From positions 310,001-374,000 of the forward strand of contig NZ_CAKZGO010000003.1 of assembly GCF_936916975.1 (NCBI RefSeq): a DNA stretch of 64,000 bases, read 5' to 3'. Each line of letters begins with the position of its first letter. Position 1 is the first letter of the stretch. Under the pieces are notes generated by a model. That model saw only the letters and a program-made list of their open reading frames with translations, did not search any database and was not told the DNA's origin. The translations under genes and the position numbers were made by a program. Shown piece by piece: positions 35,479-46,860 of the stretch. The stretch is from an uncultured Dongia sp. Lineage in GTDB: Bacteria; Pseudomonadota; Alphaproteobacteria; Dongiales; Dongiaceae.

Positions 35479-36462
35479 ATGCGCCTGATCCGACATTTCC
35501 AGGATGTGCCGCCGGAGGGCCGCGGTGCCGTGGTGGCGCTGGGGAACTTTGATGGCGTGCATCTTGGCCATCAGGTCGTCATCCAGCAGGCCGCCGAGAT
35601 CGCGCGCTCAAAGAATGCGCCGCTGGCAATCCTCACCTTCGAGCCGCATCCCCGTTCCTTCTTCCGCCCGCAGGATCCGCATTTCCGCCTGACGCCCTTC
35701 CGCATCAAGACGCGGCATTTGCAGGCGCTCGGCGTCGACTTCCTGTTCGAGCTCACTTTCGATGCCGAGATGGTGGCGCGATCGGCTGAGAATTTCGTGA
35801 CCGAGATTCTGGTCGAGGGCCTGCATATCGCCCATGTCGTGGTCGGCTACGATTTCTGCTTCGGCAAGGGCCGCAGCGGCAATGCGGCGATGCTGACCGA
35901 ATACGGCGGCCGTCATGGTTTCGGCGTGACCTCGGTCGCCGCGGCGAAAGCCGGTGACGGCCCCGCTTACTCGTCCACGCTGGTGCGCGAACAGCTCCAG
36001 GCCGGCGATCCCAGGAGTGCCGCCGCCACCCTTGGCCGGCCGTGGGAGATCGAAGGCCGCGTCGAACATGGTGATGCGCGCGGAAGGCTGCTGGGCTTTC
36101 CCACCGCCAATGTGGCACTCGGCGATTTCATGGAACCCAAGCTCGGCGTCTATGCCGTGATGGCAGCCGATGACAGCGAGGAACACCCGCATTGGATTCA
36201 CGGCGTCGCCAATCTCGGCCGCCGTCCGACCGTGGGCGGTACGCGCGTGCAGCTTGAGGTGCATCTCTTCGACTTTGCCGCGGATCTCTATGGCAAGCAT
36301 CTGCGCGTGGCGCTCATTGATTTCATCCGCCCTGAAATGAAGTTCAACGGGCTCGATGCCTTGAAGACCCAGATCGCCGTCGACAGCCTCGAGGCGCGGC
36401 GCCTGCTCAAAGACTATCACGGACCGCAGCCGGGCCTGCCCGGCCACACGCAGCGGCCATAA
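35479..36462 (+). CDS. ribF: Bifunctional riboflavin kinase/FAD synthetase
   Basis: Bifunctional enzyme of 327 aa: phosphorylates riboflavin to FMN and adenylates FMN to FAD. The N-terminal FAD synthetase domain has the nucleotidyltransferase motif 'GNFDGVHLGHQ' near residues 21-31 and the 'YDFCFGKGRSG' motif. The C-terminal flavokinase domain includes GFPTANVAL and the VANLGRRPTVGG stretch. The start at 35479 gives the standard length; a longer frame overlaps the MaoC gene. It precedes ileS and lspA in the order commonly seen in Proteobacteria. Confidence 0.95.
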   Translation: MRLIRHFQDVPPEGRGAVVALGNFDGVHLGHQVVIQQAAEIARSKNAPLAILTFEPHPRSFFRPQDPHFRLTPFRIKTRHLQALGVDFLFELTFDAEMVARSAENFVTEILVEGLHIAHVVVGYDFCFGKGRSGNAAMLTEYGGRHGFGVTSVAAAKAGDGPAYSSTLVREQLQAGDPRSAAATLGRPWEIEGRVEHGDARGRLLGFPTANVALGDFMEPKLGVYAVMAADDSEEHPHWIHGVANLGRRPTVGGTRVQLEVHLFDFAADLYGKHLRVALIDFIRPEMKFNGLDALKTQIAVDSLEARRLLKDYHGPQPGLPGHTQRP

Positions 36463-36486
36463 CAGTTTGGAAATTCGGACCCGATC

Positions 36487-39347
<2,861 letters not shown>

Positions 39348-39348
<1 letters not shown>

Positions 39349-39854
39349 TGCGCATTGCCTCGCCCAGCCTGTTCCGCAACGCCATGATTCTGGCGGGGCT
39401 GATCATCGTCGCCGACCAGTTCACCAAATGGCTGATCATGGTCGAGGTCATGAATCCGCCCCGGGTGATCCCGATCATGCCCTATCTCAATTTGGTGATG
39501 GCCTGGAACACCGGGGTGAGCTTCAGCATGCTGCGCGGGACCGGGCCGTGGCTGCTGTCAGGCCTCGCCGTGGCGGTGAGCATCGGCCTTGGCATCTGGC
39601 TCGGCAAGCTCACCCATCGCCTGCCCGGCTATGCGGTAGGCCTCATCATCGGCGGGGCGATCGGTAATGTGATCGACCGGCTGCGCTTTGGCGCGGTGTT
39701 CGATTTCATCGATTTTTATGTCGGTGACTGGCACTGGCCAGCCTTCAATCTGGCCGATTCCGCCATTTCCATCGGCGTCGTTCTGCTGCTGTTCGACAGC
39801 TTGTTTCAGCCGGCGGATCGGGGTAAAAATAGCGCCGGATCGGAGGCTCCCTAA
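39348..39854 (+). CDS. lspA: Lipoprotein signal peptidase II
   Basis: Inner-membrane aspartyl peptidase of 168 aa that removes signal peptides from diacylglyceryl-modified prolipoproteins. Four membrane helices are visible. The two catalytic aspartates lie in the conserved blocks GNVIDRLRFGAVFDFID and FNLADSAISIG near the C-terminus. The ATG overlaps the ileS stop (TGATG). Its substrates in this window include the DUF3035 lipoprotein encoded next and the binding lipoprotein at 28042. Confidence 0.96.
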
Positions 39855-39857
39855 CCC

Positions 39858-40454
39858 ATGCGCGCAAAACTCATCATCACTGCCGTTGGCCTGTTGGCCC
39901 TGCCCGCTTTGGTGGGCGGCTGCTCCAGCACGACCAAGGAAGCGCTCGGCCTGACCAAGCGCTCGCCGGACGAATTCGAGGTGGTGTCGAACGCGCCGCT
40001 CTCGATGCCCCCCGATTACAATCTGCGCCCGCCCGCCCCCGGTTCGCCCCGCCCGCAGGAAGGCACCGCGCGCGACCAGGCGCAGCAGGTGGTGTTCGGC
40101 TATCCGGGTGCCGGTGGCGTCCCCTCCAAGCTGCCGGAGATCGGCGTCGGCGAAGCCTCCAGCGCGCAATCGGCCGGCGAAGCCTCGCTGCTGCAATCGG
40201 CCGGCATGGCCGGGGTCGATCCCAACATCCGCCAGGTGGTGGATGCGGAGACCAGCGAAGACGAAGCGGATTCGCAGCAGCTGATCGACAGCATCGTGTT
40301 CTGGCGCAAGCCCGAACCCTACGGCACCGTGGTCGATCCGACCGAGGAACAGAAGCGCCTGCAGGAAAATGCGGCGCTGGGTAACGAACCGACCGCCGGT
40401 GACGTACCCATTATCGAACGCAAGCAAAAGGGCCTGCTGGAAGGATTGTTCTAA
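39858..40454 (+). CDS. DUF3035 lipoprotein
   Basis: Predicted lipoprotein of 198 aa: signal peptide with lipobox (VGGC, Cys near 22), then the DUF3035 block 'SPDEFEVVSNAPLSMPPDYN' near residues 35-54, typical of alphaproteobacterial proteins encoded after lspA. The middle contains a short repeat (GEASSAQSAGEASLLQSAG). No function is established for the family; the position suggests a role in the envelope. It starts 3 nt after lspA, so the two are co-transcribed. Confidence 0.88.
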   Translation: MRAKLIITAVGLLALPALVGGCSSTTKEALGLTKRSPDEFEVVSNAPLSMPPDYNLRPPAPGSPRPQEGTARDQAQQVVFGYPGAGGVPSKLPEIGVGEASSAQSAGEASLLQSAGMAGVDPNIRQVVDAETSEDEADSQQLIDSIVFWRKPEPYGTVVDPTEEQKRLQENAALGNEPTAGDVPIIERKQKGLLEGLF

Positions 40455-40458
40455 GATC

Positions 40459-41856
40459 TTGAGGTTGCATCTGCGCAGTTTCTCCCTGAGGCCGGCAGCT
40501 ATATGCGCCGGCCTTAGTTTTTGGACCCTGGTTCTGGCAGCCCCCCTGCCCGCCCAGGCCGATCTGTTCGACGCCGAGACCTTCACCTTGAAGAACGGCA
40601 TGGAAGTGGTGGTGCTGCCACGGCACCTCGCTCCCGTCGTGTTCCAGGTGGTGGTCTATAAGGTGGGTGCCGCCGATGGCGAGCCGGGCAAAAACGGTGT
40701 CGCCCATTTCCTTGAGCATCTGATGTTCAAGGCCACCAAGAAGCTGGCGGCCGGCCAGTTCAGCCAGGATGTCGACCGGCTGGGCGGCACCGACAACGCC
40801 TTCACCAACCAGGACATGACCGCCTACCACCAGGAGATCGCGGCGGCGAATCTGCCGATGATCATGGCGGCGGAAGCGGACCGCATGGTCAATCTGCAAC
40901 TCGACGATTCGGTCGTGCTGCCGGAGCGCGACGTGATCCTCAACGAGCGCGGGCAGAACGTCGAAAGCAATCCGGGCGGGCGCCTGTCCGAAGCGATGAA
41001 CGCCGCCATCTATCAGAACCATCCTTATGGCCTGCCGATCATCGGCTGGCGCCATGAGATGGAGCAGTACAGCACCGAGGACGCGCTGCGCTTCTATCGC
41101 CGCTGGTACGCGCCCAACAACGCCATTCTGGTGGTGTCGGGCGACGTGACCGCCGCCGAGGTGAAGGCCCTCGCCGAGAAGAATTTTGGGGCCCTCGAAG
41201 CCCATAAATTGCCCGAACGCAACCGCCTGCAGGAGCCGCCGGCGGAAGCGGCTCGGCGCCTGGCGCTCAGCAGCCCTGAGGTCGAGCATCCCAGCATCTG
41301 GCGGCGCTATATGACCGAGAGCTATCGCACGGCAAAGGTCAACCAGGACGCGGTTTCACCCTATGCGCTGAGCCTGCTTTCCGAGATTCTGGGCGGCGGT
41401 GCGGTCGGGCGGCTCTATCGCAAGCTGGTGATCGAGCAGGGCGTGGCACTGAGTGCCGGCGCCAGCTTCAACGGCGATCCGCGCGACTATGGCAGCTTCA
41501 CCTTCTATGCGAGCCCGCGCGACCCTGCGGATCTGCCCAAGGCAGAAGCCGCCATCGATGCGGAGATCGCAGCCTTGCTGAAGGACGGTGTCACCGAGAC
41601 GGAACTCAGCGACGCCAAGAACCGGCTGCTGCTGGAAGCCGCCAAGGCCCGCGACAGCCTCAACGGCCCGGCGCTGCTGGTGGCGGAAGCCTTGGCCGGC
41701 GGCGAGACCATGGCCGATATCCAGGCCTGGCCGGAGCGCATCCAGGCCGTCACCGTGGATGACATCATGAAGACCGCCCGCAAGGTGCTGACGACGGAGA
41801 ACAGTGTCACCGCCACTCTGACACCTCAGGAACCTGCAACTGCGGTGGCGCCATGA
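40459..41856 (+). CDS. M16-family zinc peptidase, catalytic subunit
   Basis: Secreted M16 (insulinase/processing-peptidase-like) metalloprotease of about 465 aa. A Sec-type signal (SFWTLVLAAPLPAQA) precedes the catalytic domain. The inverted zinc motif HFLEHLMF (HxxEH) is intact near residue 85, with the downstream Glu in NERGQNVESNP. The start is uncertain: no ATG lies after the DUF3035 stop, so TTG at 40459 is proposed; an ATG at 40369 would overlap that gene by 86 nt. It pairs with the degenerate M16 protein that follows (4-nt overlap), as in alpha/beta processing-peptidase heterodimers. Confidence 0.9.
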   Translation: MRLHLRSFSLRPAAICAGLSFWTLVLAAPLPAQADLFDAETFTLKNGMEVVVLPRHLAPVVFQVVVYKVGAADGEPGKNGVAHFLEHLMFKATKKLAAGQFSQDVDRLGGTDNAFTNQDMTAYHQEIAAANLPMIMAAEADRMVNLQLDDSVVLPERDVILNERGQNVESNPGGRLSEAMNAAIYQNHPYGLPIIGWRHEMEQYSTEDALRFYRRWYAPNNAILVVSGDVTAAEVKALAEKNFGALEAHKLPERNRLQEPPAEAARRLALSSPEVEHPSIWRRYMTESYRTAKVNQDAVSPYALSLLSEILGGGAVGRLYRKLVIEQGVALSAGASFNGDPRDYGSFTFYASPRDPADLPKAEAAIDAEIAALLKDGVTETELSDAKNRLLLEAAKARDSLNGPALLVAEALAGGETMADIQAWPERIQAVTVDDIMKTARKVLTTENSVTATLTPQEPATAVAP

Positions 41857-43193
41857 TGATGAAAAATCTTTGCCGCGCCACCTTCCTGCTGTTCCTCACG
41901 GTGCTGCCGGGTGCTGCTATTGCCACCGACATCCAGCGCGTGACCAGCCCGGCCGGGATCGAGATCTGGCTGGTCGAAGACCATACGGTGCCGATCATCT
42001 CGCTCTCCTTCGGTTTCGCGGGCGGTACCGCCGTCGATCCCAAGGGCAAAGAAGGCGTGGCGACCTTGGCCTCGGGCCTGTTCGACGAAGGGGCGGGCGA
42101 CATCGATTCCGCTGCTTTCCAGCAGCGCATCGCGGAGCTGGGCCTCGATTACGGCTTCAATGCTAGCGCCGACAGCTTCACCGGCAGTCTGCGCACGTTG
42201 ACACAGAACAAGGATGCGGCGGTCGATCTGCTGGCCCTGGCACTCACCAAACCGCGCTTCGATCCGGAGCCGGTCGAGCGCATGCGCAAGCAGTTCCTGA
42301 TCGCGATCGATGGCGAGCAGCGCGACCCCGGTTCCGCCGCCTATCGCGTGCTGGAGCGCAAGCTGCTGGGCGATCATCCTTACGCGCGGTCGAATTACGG
42401 TACCAAGGAGAGCATGTCGGCGCTGACGCCGGATGATCTGCGCCAGTTCGTGAAGGACCGCCTGACGCGCGATCATCTCTATGTCGCGGCCGCCGGCGAT
42501 ATCAACCCGGTGGATCTGGGCAAGCTTGTCGACCGTGCCTTTGCCGGCCTGCCGGCCAAGGGAGTTGCCGCCGATCTGCCGGAAGCAATTGTCTCACCGG
42601 TCGGTTCGTTGTCGGTGGTGGAACGTGCCATCCCGCAAGCGACCGTGTTGTTCGCGCAGCCCGGCGTGAAGCGCAGCGACAAGGATTTCTTCGCCGTCTA
42701 CCTCATGAACTATGTGCTGGGCGGCGGCGGCTTCTCGTCACGCCTGATGACGGAGTTGCGCGAGAAGCGCGGCCTCACCTATGGCATCAACACCGATCTG
42801 GTGACGCTCGATCATGCCGGTTTTCTCACCGGCAGCTTCGAGACGCCCAATGCCAAAGTGAAGGAGACGATCGACCTGCTGCGGGCCGAATGGCAGCGCA
42901 TGGCCGAGACCGGCCCGGACGAAGCGGAACTTGATTCCGCGCGCACTTATCTGCTGGGCTATTATCCGCGCAACCTCACCACCACGGCGAAAGCAGCCGA
43001 GACCCTGCTCGGCATCCAGATGGATCACCTCGGCATCGATTACATGGAGCGCCGGCAGAAAGAGATTTCCGCGGTCACCATCGATGATGTGAAGCGCGTG
43101 GCGAAGGCGCTGCTGAAGGCCGATGCGCTCACCGTGGTCGTGGCCGGCAAGCCGGAAGGCCTCGTTGGCGCGGAGATCGTGCCTGGGCAGTGA
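41853..43193 (+). CDS. M16-family peptidase-like protein, non-catalytic subunit
   Basis: Secreted M16 protein of 446 aa with signal peptide (LFLTVLPGAAIA). The HxxEH zinc motif is missing: the equivalent region reads 'EGVATLASGLFDEGAGDI' near residues 67-84. The C-terminal half retains the M16 'GGGGFSSRLMTELREKRGLTY' block (residues cited in part). It therefore is probably the regulatory partner of the catalytic protein encoded just upstream, forming a heterodimer in the periplasm. ATG overlaps the upstream stop (ATGA). Confidence 0.9.
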   Translation: MMMKNLCRATFLLFLTVLPGAAIATDIQRVTSPAGIEIWLVEDHTVPIISLSFGFAGGTAVDPKGKEGVATLASGLFDEGAGDIDSAAFQQRIAELGLDYGFNASADSFTGSLRTLTQNKDAAVDLLALALTKPRFDPEPVERMRKQFLIAIDGEQRDPGSAAYRVLERKLLGDHPYARSNYGTKESMSALTPDDLRQFVKDRLTRDHLYVAAAGDINPVDLGKLVDRAFAGLPAKGVAADLPEAIVSPVGSLSVVERAIPQATVLFAQPGVKRSDKDFFAVYLMNYVLGGGGFSSRLMTELREKRGLTYGINTDLVTLDHAGFLTGSFETPNAKVKETIDLLRAEWQRMAETGPDEAELDSARTYLLGYYPRNLTTTAKAAETLLGIQMDHLGIDYMERRQKEISAVTIDDVKRVAKALLKADALTVVVAGKPEGLVGAEIVPGQ

Positions 43194-43245
43194 ATTTTCT
43201 TCTACCCGTCATGGTCGGCGAAGAATGAGCACTCACGTCCCTTAT

Positions 43246-43344
43246 CGTCATGGTCCGCGAAGGCGGACCACCCACGAGTTTCTCGCCAGTTACCGAGACG
43301 ACGTAGACAAGTTCGTGGGTGGTCCGCCTTCGCGGACCATGACG
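43246..43344. repeat. Nested inverted-repeat element (cccacgag family), copy 4, 32-bp perfect arms
   Basis: Positions 43246-43277 and 43313-43344 are perfect reverse complements over 32 bp, separated by 35 nt. Each arm itself folds as GGTCCGC-gaag-GCGGACC, followed by CCCACGA. A partial unit (GTCATGGTCGGCGAAGAATG) precedes it at 43209. The element fills the gap between the convergent-free M16 pair and the MFS gene; the perfect arms suggest recent copying or conversion. Confidence 0.8.
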
Positions 43345-43383
43345 AATTTTTATGAGCCCGCGTAGCAAGTACAAGACTCACCC

Positions 43384-44604
43384 ATGACCGCCACCGCCAA
43401 CCCGCCCATCGGCCGCGTCACGCTCGTCACCTTGACGTCGCTGGTGGCGATGGGGCCGTTGTCGACGGATTTCTATCTGCCGGCCCTGCCCTCGATCGCA
43501 AAGTACTTCAATGTCGCCGAAGCGCATGCGCAGGCGACGTTGTCGGCGTTCCTCATCGGCTTCGCCGGCGCCATCCTGATCTATGGGCCGCTTTCCGACC
43601 GCTTCGGGCGGCGGCCGGTGCTGGCGGGCGGGATCGTCATCTTCACCCTGGCGAGCCTCGGCTGCATGCTGTCGGACAGTATCGGCATGCTGGTGCTGTT
43701 CCGCTTTTTGCAGGCACTGGGCGCCTGTGCCGGTCCGGTCATTTCGCGCGCCATGGTGCGCGATCTGGTCGGCGCATCGGGGGCGGCACGAGTGTTTTCA
43801 TATTTGAGTGCTGCCGTCGCTTTGGCCCCGGCCATCGCCCCCATCATTGGCGGGTTCCTGGCCGATGCCTTCGGCTGGCGCGCCTGTTTTGCCGCATTGA
43901 CGCTGTATGGCGCCGGGGGTCTTGTCGCCGTGTTTGTCGTGCTGAAGGAGACCAATACCCAGCGCGACATGACCGCTGCCAATCCGCTGAACTGGTTCCG
44001 CATCTATGGCGAACTGGTCAAGCATCGCGGCTATTTCGGCTATGTGCTGGCGGCGACCTTCGGCTATAGCGGCATCTTCTGCTTCATATCCGGCTCCAGC
44101 TTCGTCTTCATCGACGTGCTGGGAGTGCCACCGAGATATTTCGGCTTCTGCTTCGGCGTCTTCGTCATCGGCTATATCATCGGTGCGACCAGCGGCGGCA
44201 AACTGTCGAAGCAGCTCTCGGCATCGCAACTGGTCGGCCTCGGCTCAGTCATCGCGTTGCTGAGTGCGCTGGCGCTGGTGGTGATCAACCTGATCGCGCC
44301 GGCCTCGGTCTGGACCGTGCTAGCCCCCCTGCTGCCCTATATGGTCGGTGTCGGCATGACCTTGCCGGCGGCGCAGGCCGGCGCCATCGGCCCCTTTCCG
44401 CGTTCAGCGGGCGCTGCCTCGGCGCTGCTCGGTTTCGTGCAAATGGCGGTCGCGGCCGGGATCGGCGCAATACTGGGGCTCATCGGCTCACCCTCGCCCA
44501 TGCCGATGACCCTGATGATCGCCGGCACCGGTGTGGCGCAGATCGCCTGCTATTGGTGGATCATTCAGCCGGAAGATGCTCTGGGCAGATCCGAGCCCGC
44601 TTAA
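43384..44604 (+). CDS. Bcr/CflA-family MFS multidrug efflux transporter
   Basis: Inner-membrane drug:proton antiporter of 406 aa with twelve hydrophobic segments. Bcr/CflA hallmarks are 'MGPLSTDFYLPALPSIAKYF' near residues 20-39, the motif A region 'GPLSDRFGRRPVLAGG' near 66-81 and 'RFLQALGACAGPVISRAMVRDL' in helix 4 (cited in part). Members export bicyclomycin, chloramphenicol and other compounds. The 3' end overlaps the convergent PBP gene by four bases. Substrate unknown. Confidence 0.92.
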   Translation: MTATANPPIGRVTLVTLTSLVAMGPLSTDFYLPALPSIAKYFNVAEAHAQATLSAFLIGFAGAILIYGPLSDRFGRRPVLAGGIVIFTLASLGCMLSDSIGMLVLFRFLQALGACAGPVISRAMVRDLVGASGAARVFSYLSAAVALAPAIAPIIGGFLADAFGWRACFAALTLYGAGGLVAVFVVLKETNTQRDMTAANPLNWFRIYGELVKHRGYFGYVLAATFGYSGIFCFISGSSFVFIDVLGVPPRYFGFCFGVFVIGYIIGATSGGKLSKQLSASQLVGLGSVIALLSALALVVINLIAPASVWTVLAPLLPYMVGVGMTLPAAQAGAIGPFPRSAGAASALLGFVQMAVAAGIGAILGLIGSPSPMPMTLMIAGTGVAQIACYWWIIQPEDALGRSEPA

Positions 44605-46658
44605 TCGTGCTTGGTATCTTCCTTGAGCTTTGACGCCGGTTTCTTTTTCACCGGCGCTGCATCACCTTCGCCGGCGGACGAGTCCGAGCCGCCGCCCAGG
44701 ATCGTGTTGAGCAAGGAGCCGATGCCGGATTCTTCCTCCGGCGGCGTTACCGGTTTGGCCACCTCAGGCACCAGATCGACCGGCGCGCCGGCGCTGGCCA
44801 CCAGCGCCCCGCCGGTCGGGCGGCGGATATCGCGCGGCGGCACATTGGCGAGCGCTTCCGCCATGAAGTCGTGCCAGATGACGACCGGCAGCGAGCCGCC
44901 GGTCACCTTGTCCATCGCGGCGCCATTGTCGTTGCCGACCCAGACACCGGTCACCAGATCGGCAGTGAGGCCGATGAACCAGGCATCGCGGAAATTCTGG
45001 CTGGTGCCGGTCTTGCCATAGGCGGGGCGGTCGATCTTGGCCTTCTTGCCGGTGCCCCAATCGACCACCGAGGCCATCACATCGAGCATCTCGTTGGTGG
45101 CGCCGGCACTGGCGACACGGCCGGGGCCGGAGCCTCCGCGTTCATAGAGTACGGCACCCTCACGCGTGGTGATGCGGCTGATGGCATAGGGCCAGACGCC
45201 CCTGCCCTGATTGGCAAAGACGGTATAGGCGGTGGTCATCTCAAGCAGCGTCGTCTCGGATGTGCCCAGCGCGATCGAGGCGTCATTGCCGATCGGCGTC
45301 GTGATGCCGAGGCGTTGCGCCGCCGCGATCACTTGTCTGCGGCCGACCTGTTCCGACAACTGCACGGCGACCGAATTCAGCGAGCGCGCGAAGGCTTCGC
45401 GCAGATTCACCTCGCCGTAGAATTTGTCGTTGTAATTGCCGGGTTGCCATTTGCCGATGCGGATCGGTCCGTCGGTGAACATGTTGCCGGGACCGTAACC
45501 GGCTTCGAACGCCGCCAGGAACACGAAAGCCTTGAAGGCGGAGCCCGGCTGGCGCAAGGCCTGTGTGGCGCGGTTGAACTGGCTGGCGCGGTAGGAGACG
45601 CCGCCCACCATCGCTTTGACGGCGCCGTCCGGCGTCATCGCCACCAGTGCTGCCTGGGAGGCATTCTGCTTGGGGCCCATCTCCGCCATGGTCTTGGCGA
45701 GGTGCTGTTCGGCAGCGCGCTGCTGGGCGGTATCCAGCGTCGTCTCGACGATCAAGTCTTGATCGGAGAAGCCGACATAGGAGGAGACCTGGTCGAGCAC
45801 CCAATCGGCGTAGAACTGGCCGATCTGGCCGCGGGCCTCGGCGCTGACCGAAGGTGCCGTCATGGTGGCCGCCGCATCGGCTACATCCTGGTCGATGAAC
45901 TCGGCCGCCACCATGTTCTGCAAGACCAAGGTCGCACGGTCGCGGGCGAGGATCTTGTCGTTGAGTGGGTTGTAGCGCGACGGCGCCTTGAGCATGCCGG
46001 CCAGCATGGCGGATTCGAACATCGAGGCCTCAGCCGCCGGATGGCCGAAATATTTGCGCGAGGCGGCATCGATGCCATAGGTGCCGGCGCCGAAATAGAC
46101 CCGGTTGAGATAGAGCTCGAGGATCTGATCCTTGGTGAAGTTGCGCTCGAGCCACAAGGCGAGGAGCACTTCCTGGCCCTTGCGATGGATCGAGCGCTCT
46201 GGCGTCAGGAAGATATTTTTGGCGAGCTGCTGGGTGATGCTGCTGCCGCCCTGCACGAGCCGGCCTTGCGTGAAGTTCACATAGAAGGCGCGCAGAAGGC
46301 CTTTCACATCGAGGCCGAAATGGCTGTAGAAGCGCCGGTCTTCGGTCGCGATCACCGCCTGCGGCAGATAAGGCGGCAGGTCGCGCAACGCCACGGCGCT
46401 GCCATAGAGATCGCCATAGGAGGCAAGCAGGCTGCCATCGGCGGAGACAAGGCTGACCGAGGCGCGGCGCTTGATGTCGTTGAGCTTGGAGACGTCGGGC
46501 AGGTCGTAGGCGCACCATGCGACGAAGATGAGGGTGATGAAGCCGCCCCAGATCGACGCCACCAAGCCCCATTTCAGGCTGAAGATGGCGAGGCGCCGGC
46601 GCCATTTCCGCCGCGGCTTCGCCGTATTGCCGTTCTGTCCCGAGTCGCTTGCAGTCAT
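44601..46658 (-). CDS. Penicillin-binding protein 1A (bifunctional PBP)
   Basis: Class A PBP of 685 aa that polymerises and cross-links peptidoglycan. One N-terminal membrane helix (near 27-47) anchors it. The GT51 glycosyltransferase domain has 'EDRRFYSHFG' near 105 and 'QGGSSITQQLAKNIFL' near 136. The transpeptidase domain has the catalytic Ser in GSAFKAF, SLN in ARSLNSVAV and KTGTSQ near 560. The C-terminus is a short Lys/Glu-rich tail. It resembles the shorter PbpC/MrcA-like proteins of alphaproteobacteria and lacks a separate OB domain. Confidence 0.95.
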   Translation of the reverse strand: MTASDSGQNGNTAKPRRKWRRRLAIFSLKWGLVASIWGGFITLIFVAWCAYDLPDVSKLNDIKRRASVSLVSADGSLLASYGDLYGSAVALRDLPPYLPQAVIATEDRRFYSHFGLDVKGLLRAFYVNFTQGRLVQGGSSITQQLAKNIFLTPERSIHRKGQEVLLALWLERNFTKDQILELYLNRVYFGAGTYGIDAASRKYFGHPAAEASMFESAMLAGMLKAPSRYNPLNDKILARDRATLVLQNMVAAEFIDQDVADAAATMTAPSVSAEARGQIGQFYADWVLDQVSSYVGFSDQDLIVETTLDTAQQRAAEQHLAKTMAEMGPKQNASQAALVAMTPDGAVKAMVGGVSYRASQFNRATQALRQPGSAFKAFVFLAAFEAGYGPGNMFTDGPIRIGKWQPGNYNDKFYGEVNLREAFARSLNSVAVQLSEQVGRRQVIAAAQRLGITTPIGNDASIALGTSETTLLEMTTAYTVFANQGRGVWPYAISRITTREGAVLYERGGSGPGRVASAGATNEMLDVMASVVDWGTGKKAKIDRPAYGKTGTSQNFRDAWFIGLTADLVTGVWVGNDNGAAMDKVTGGSLPVVIWHDFMAEALANVPPRDIRRPTGGALVASAGAPVDLVPEVAKPVTPPEEESGIGSLLNTILGGGSDSSAGEGDAAPVKKKPASKLKEDTKHD

Positions 46659-46860
46659 GGCCGCCTTTTACCAGATCGCCACCCGGCTGCCAGCCTGGCC
46701 GCGAGGCCATCTGGCCGGCGGCGATGGGCAGCCATCATTCCCAAGCGGTCATATGGCCATGAAATGGGGCGGAAACAGGGCGGTCAGGGGATCATTTTCC
46801 GGTGAAATGACCGGTCGGCCTGGAGAGTGGCCTGAGCTTCAGGCCTGGGCTGCCCTGGAC

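Noticed and set aside
44871-46805. 644-codon open frame opposite the PBP gene
   Set aside because: The minus-strand PBP has all catalytic motifs; the opposite frame has a His/Gly/Ala/Asp-rich composition without a recognisable domain.
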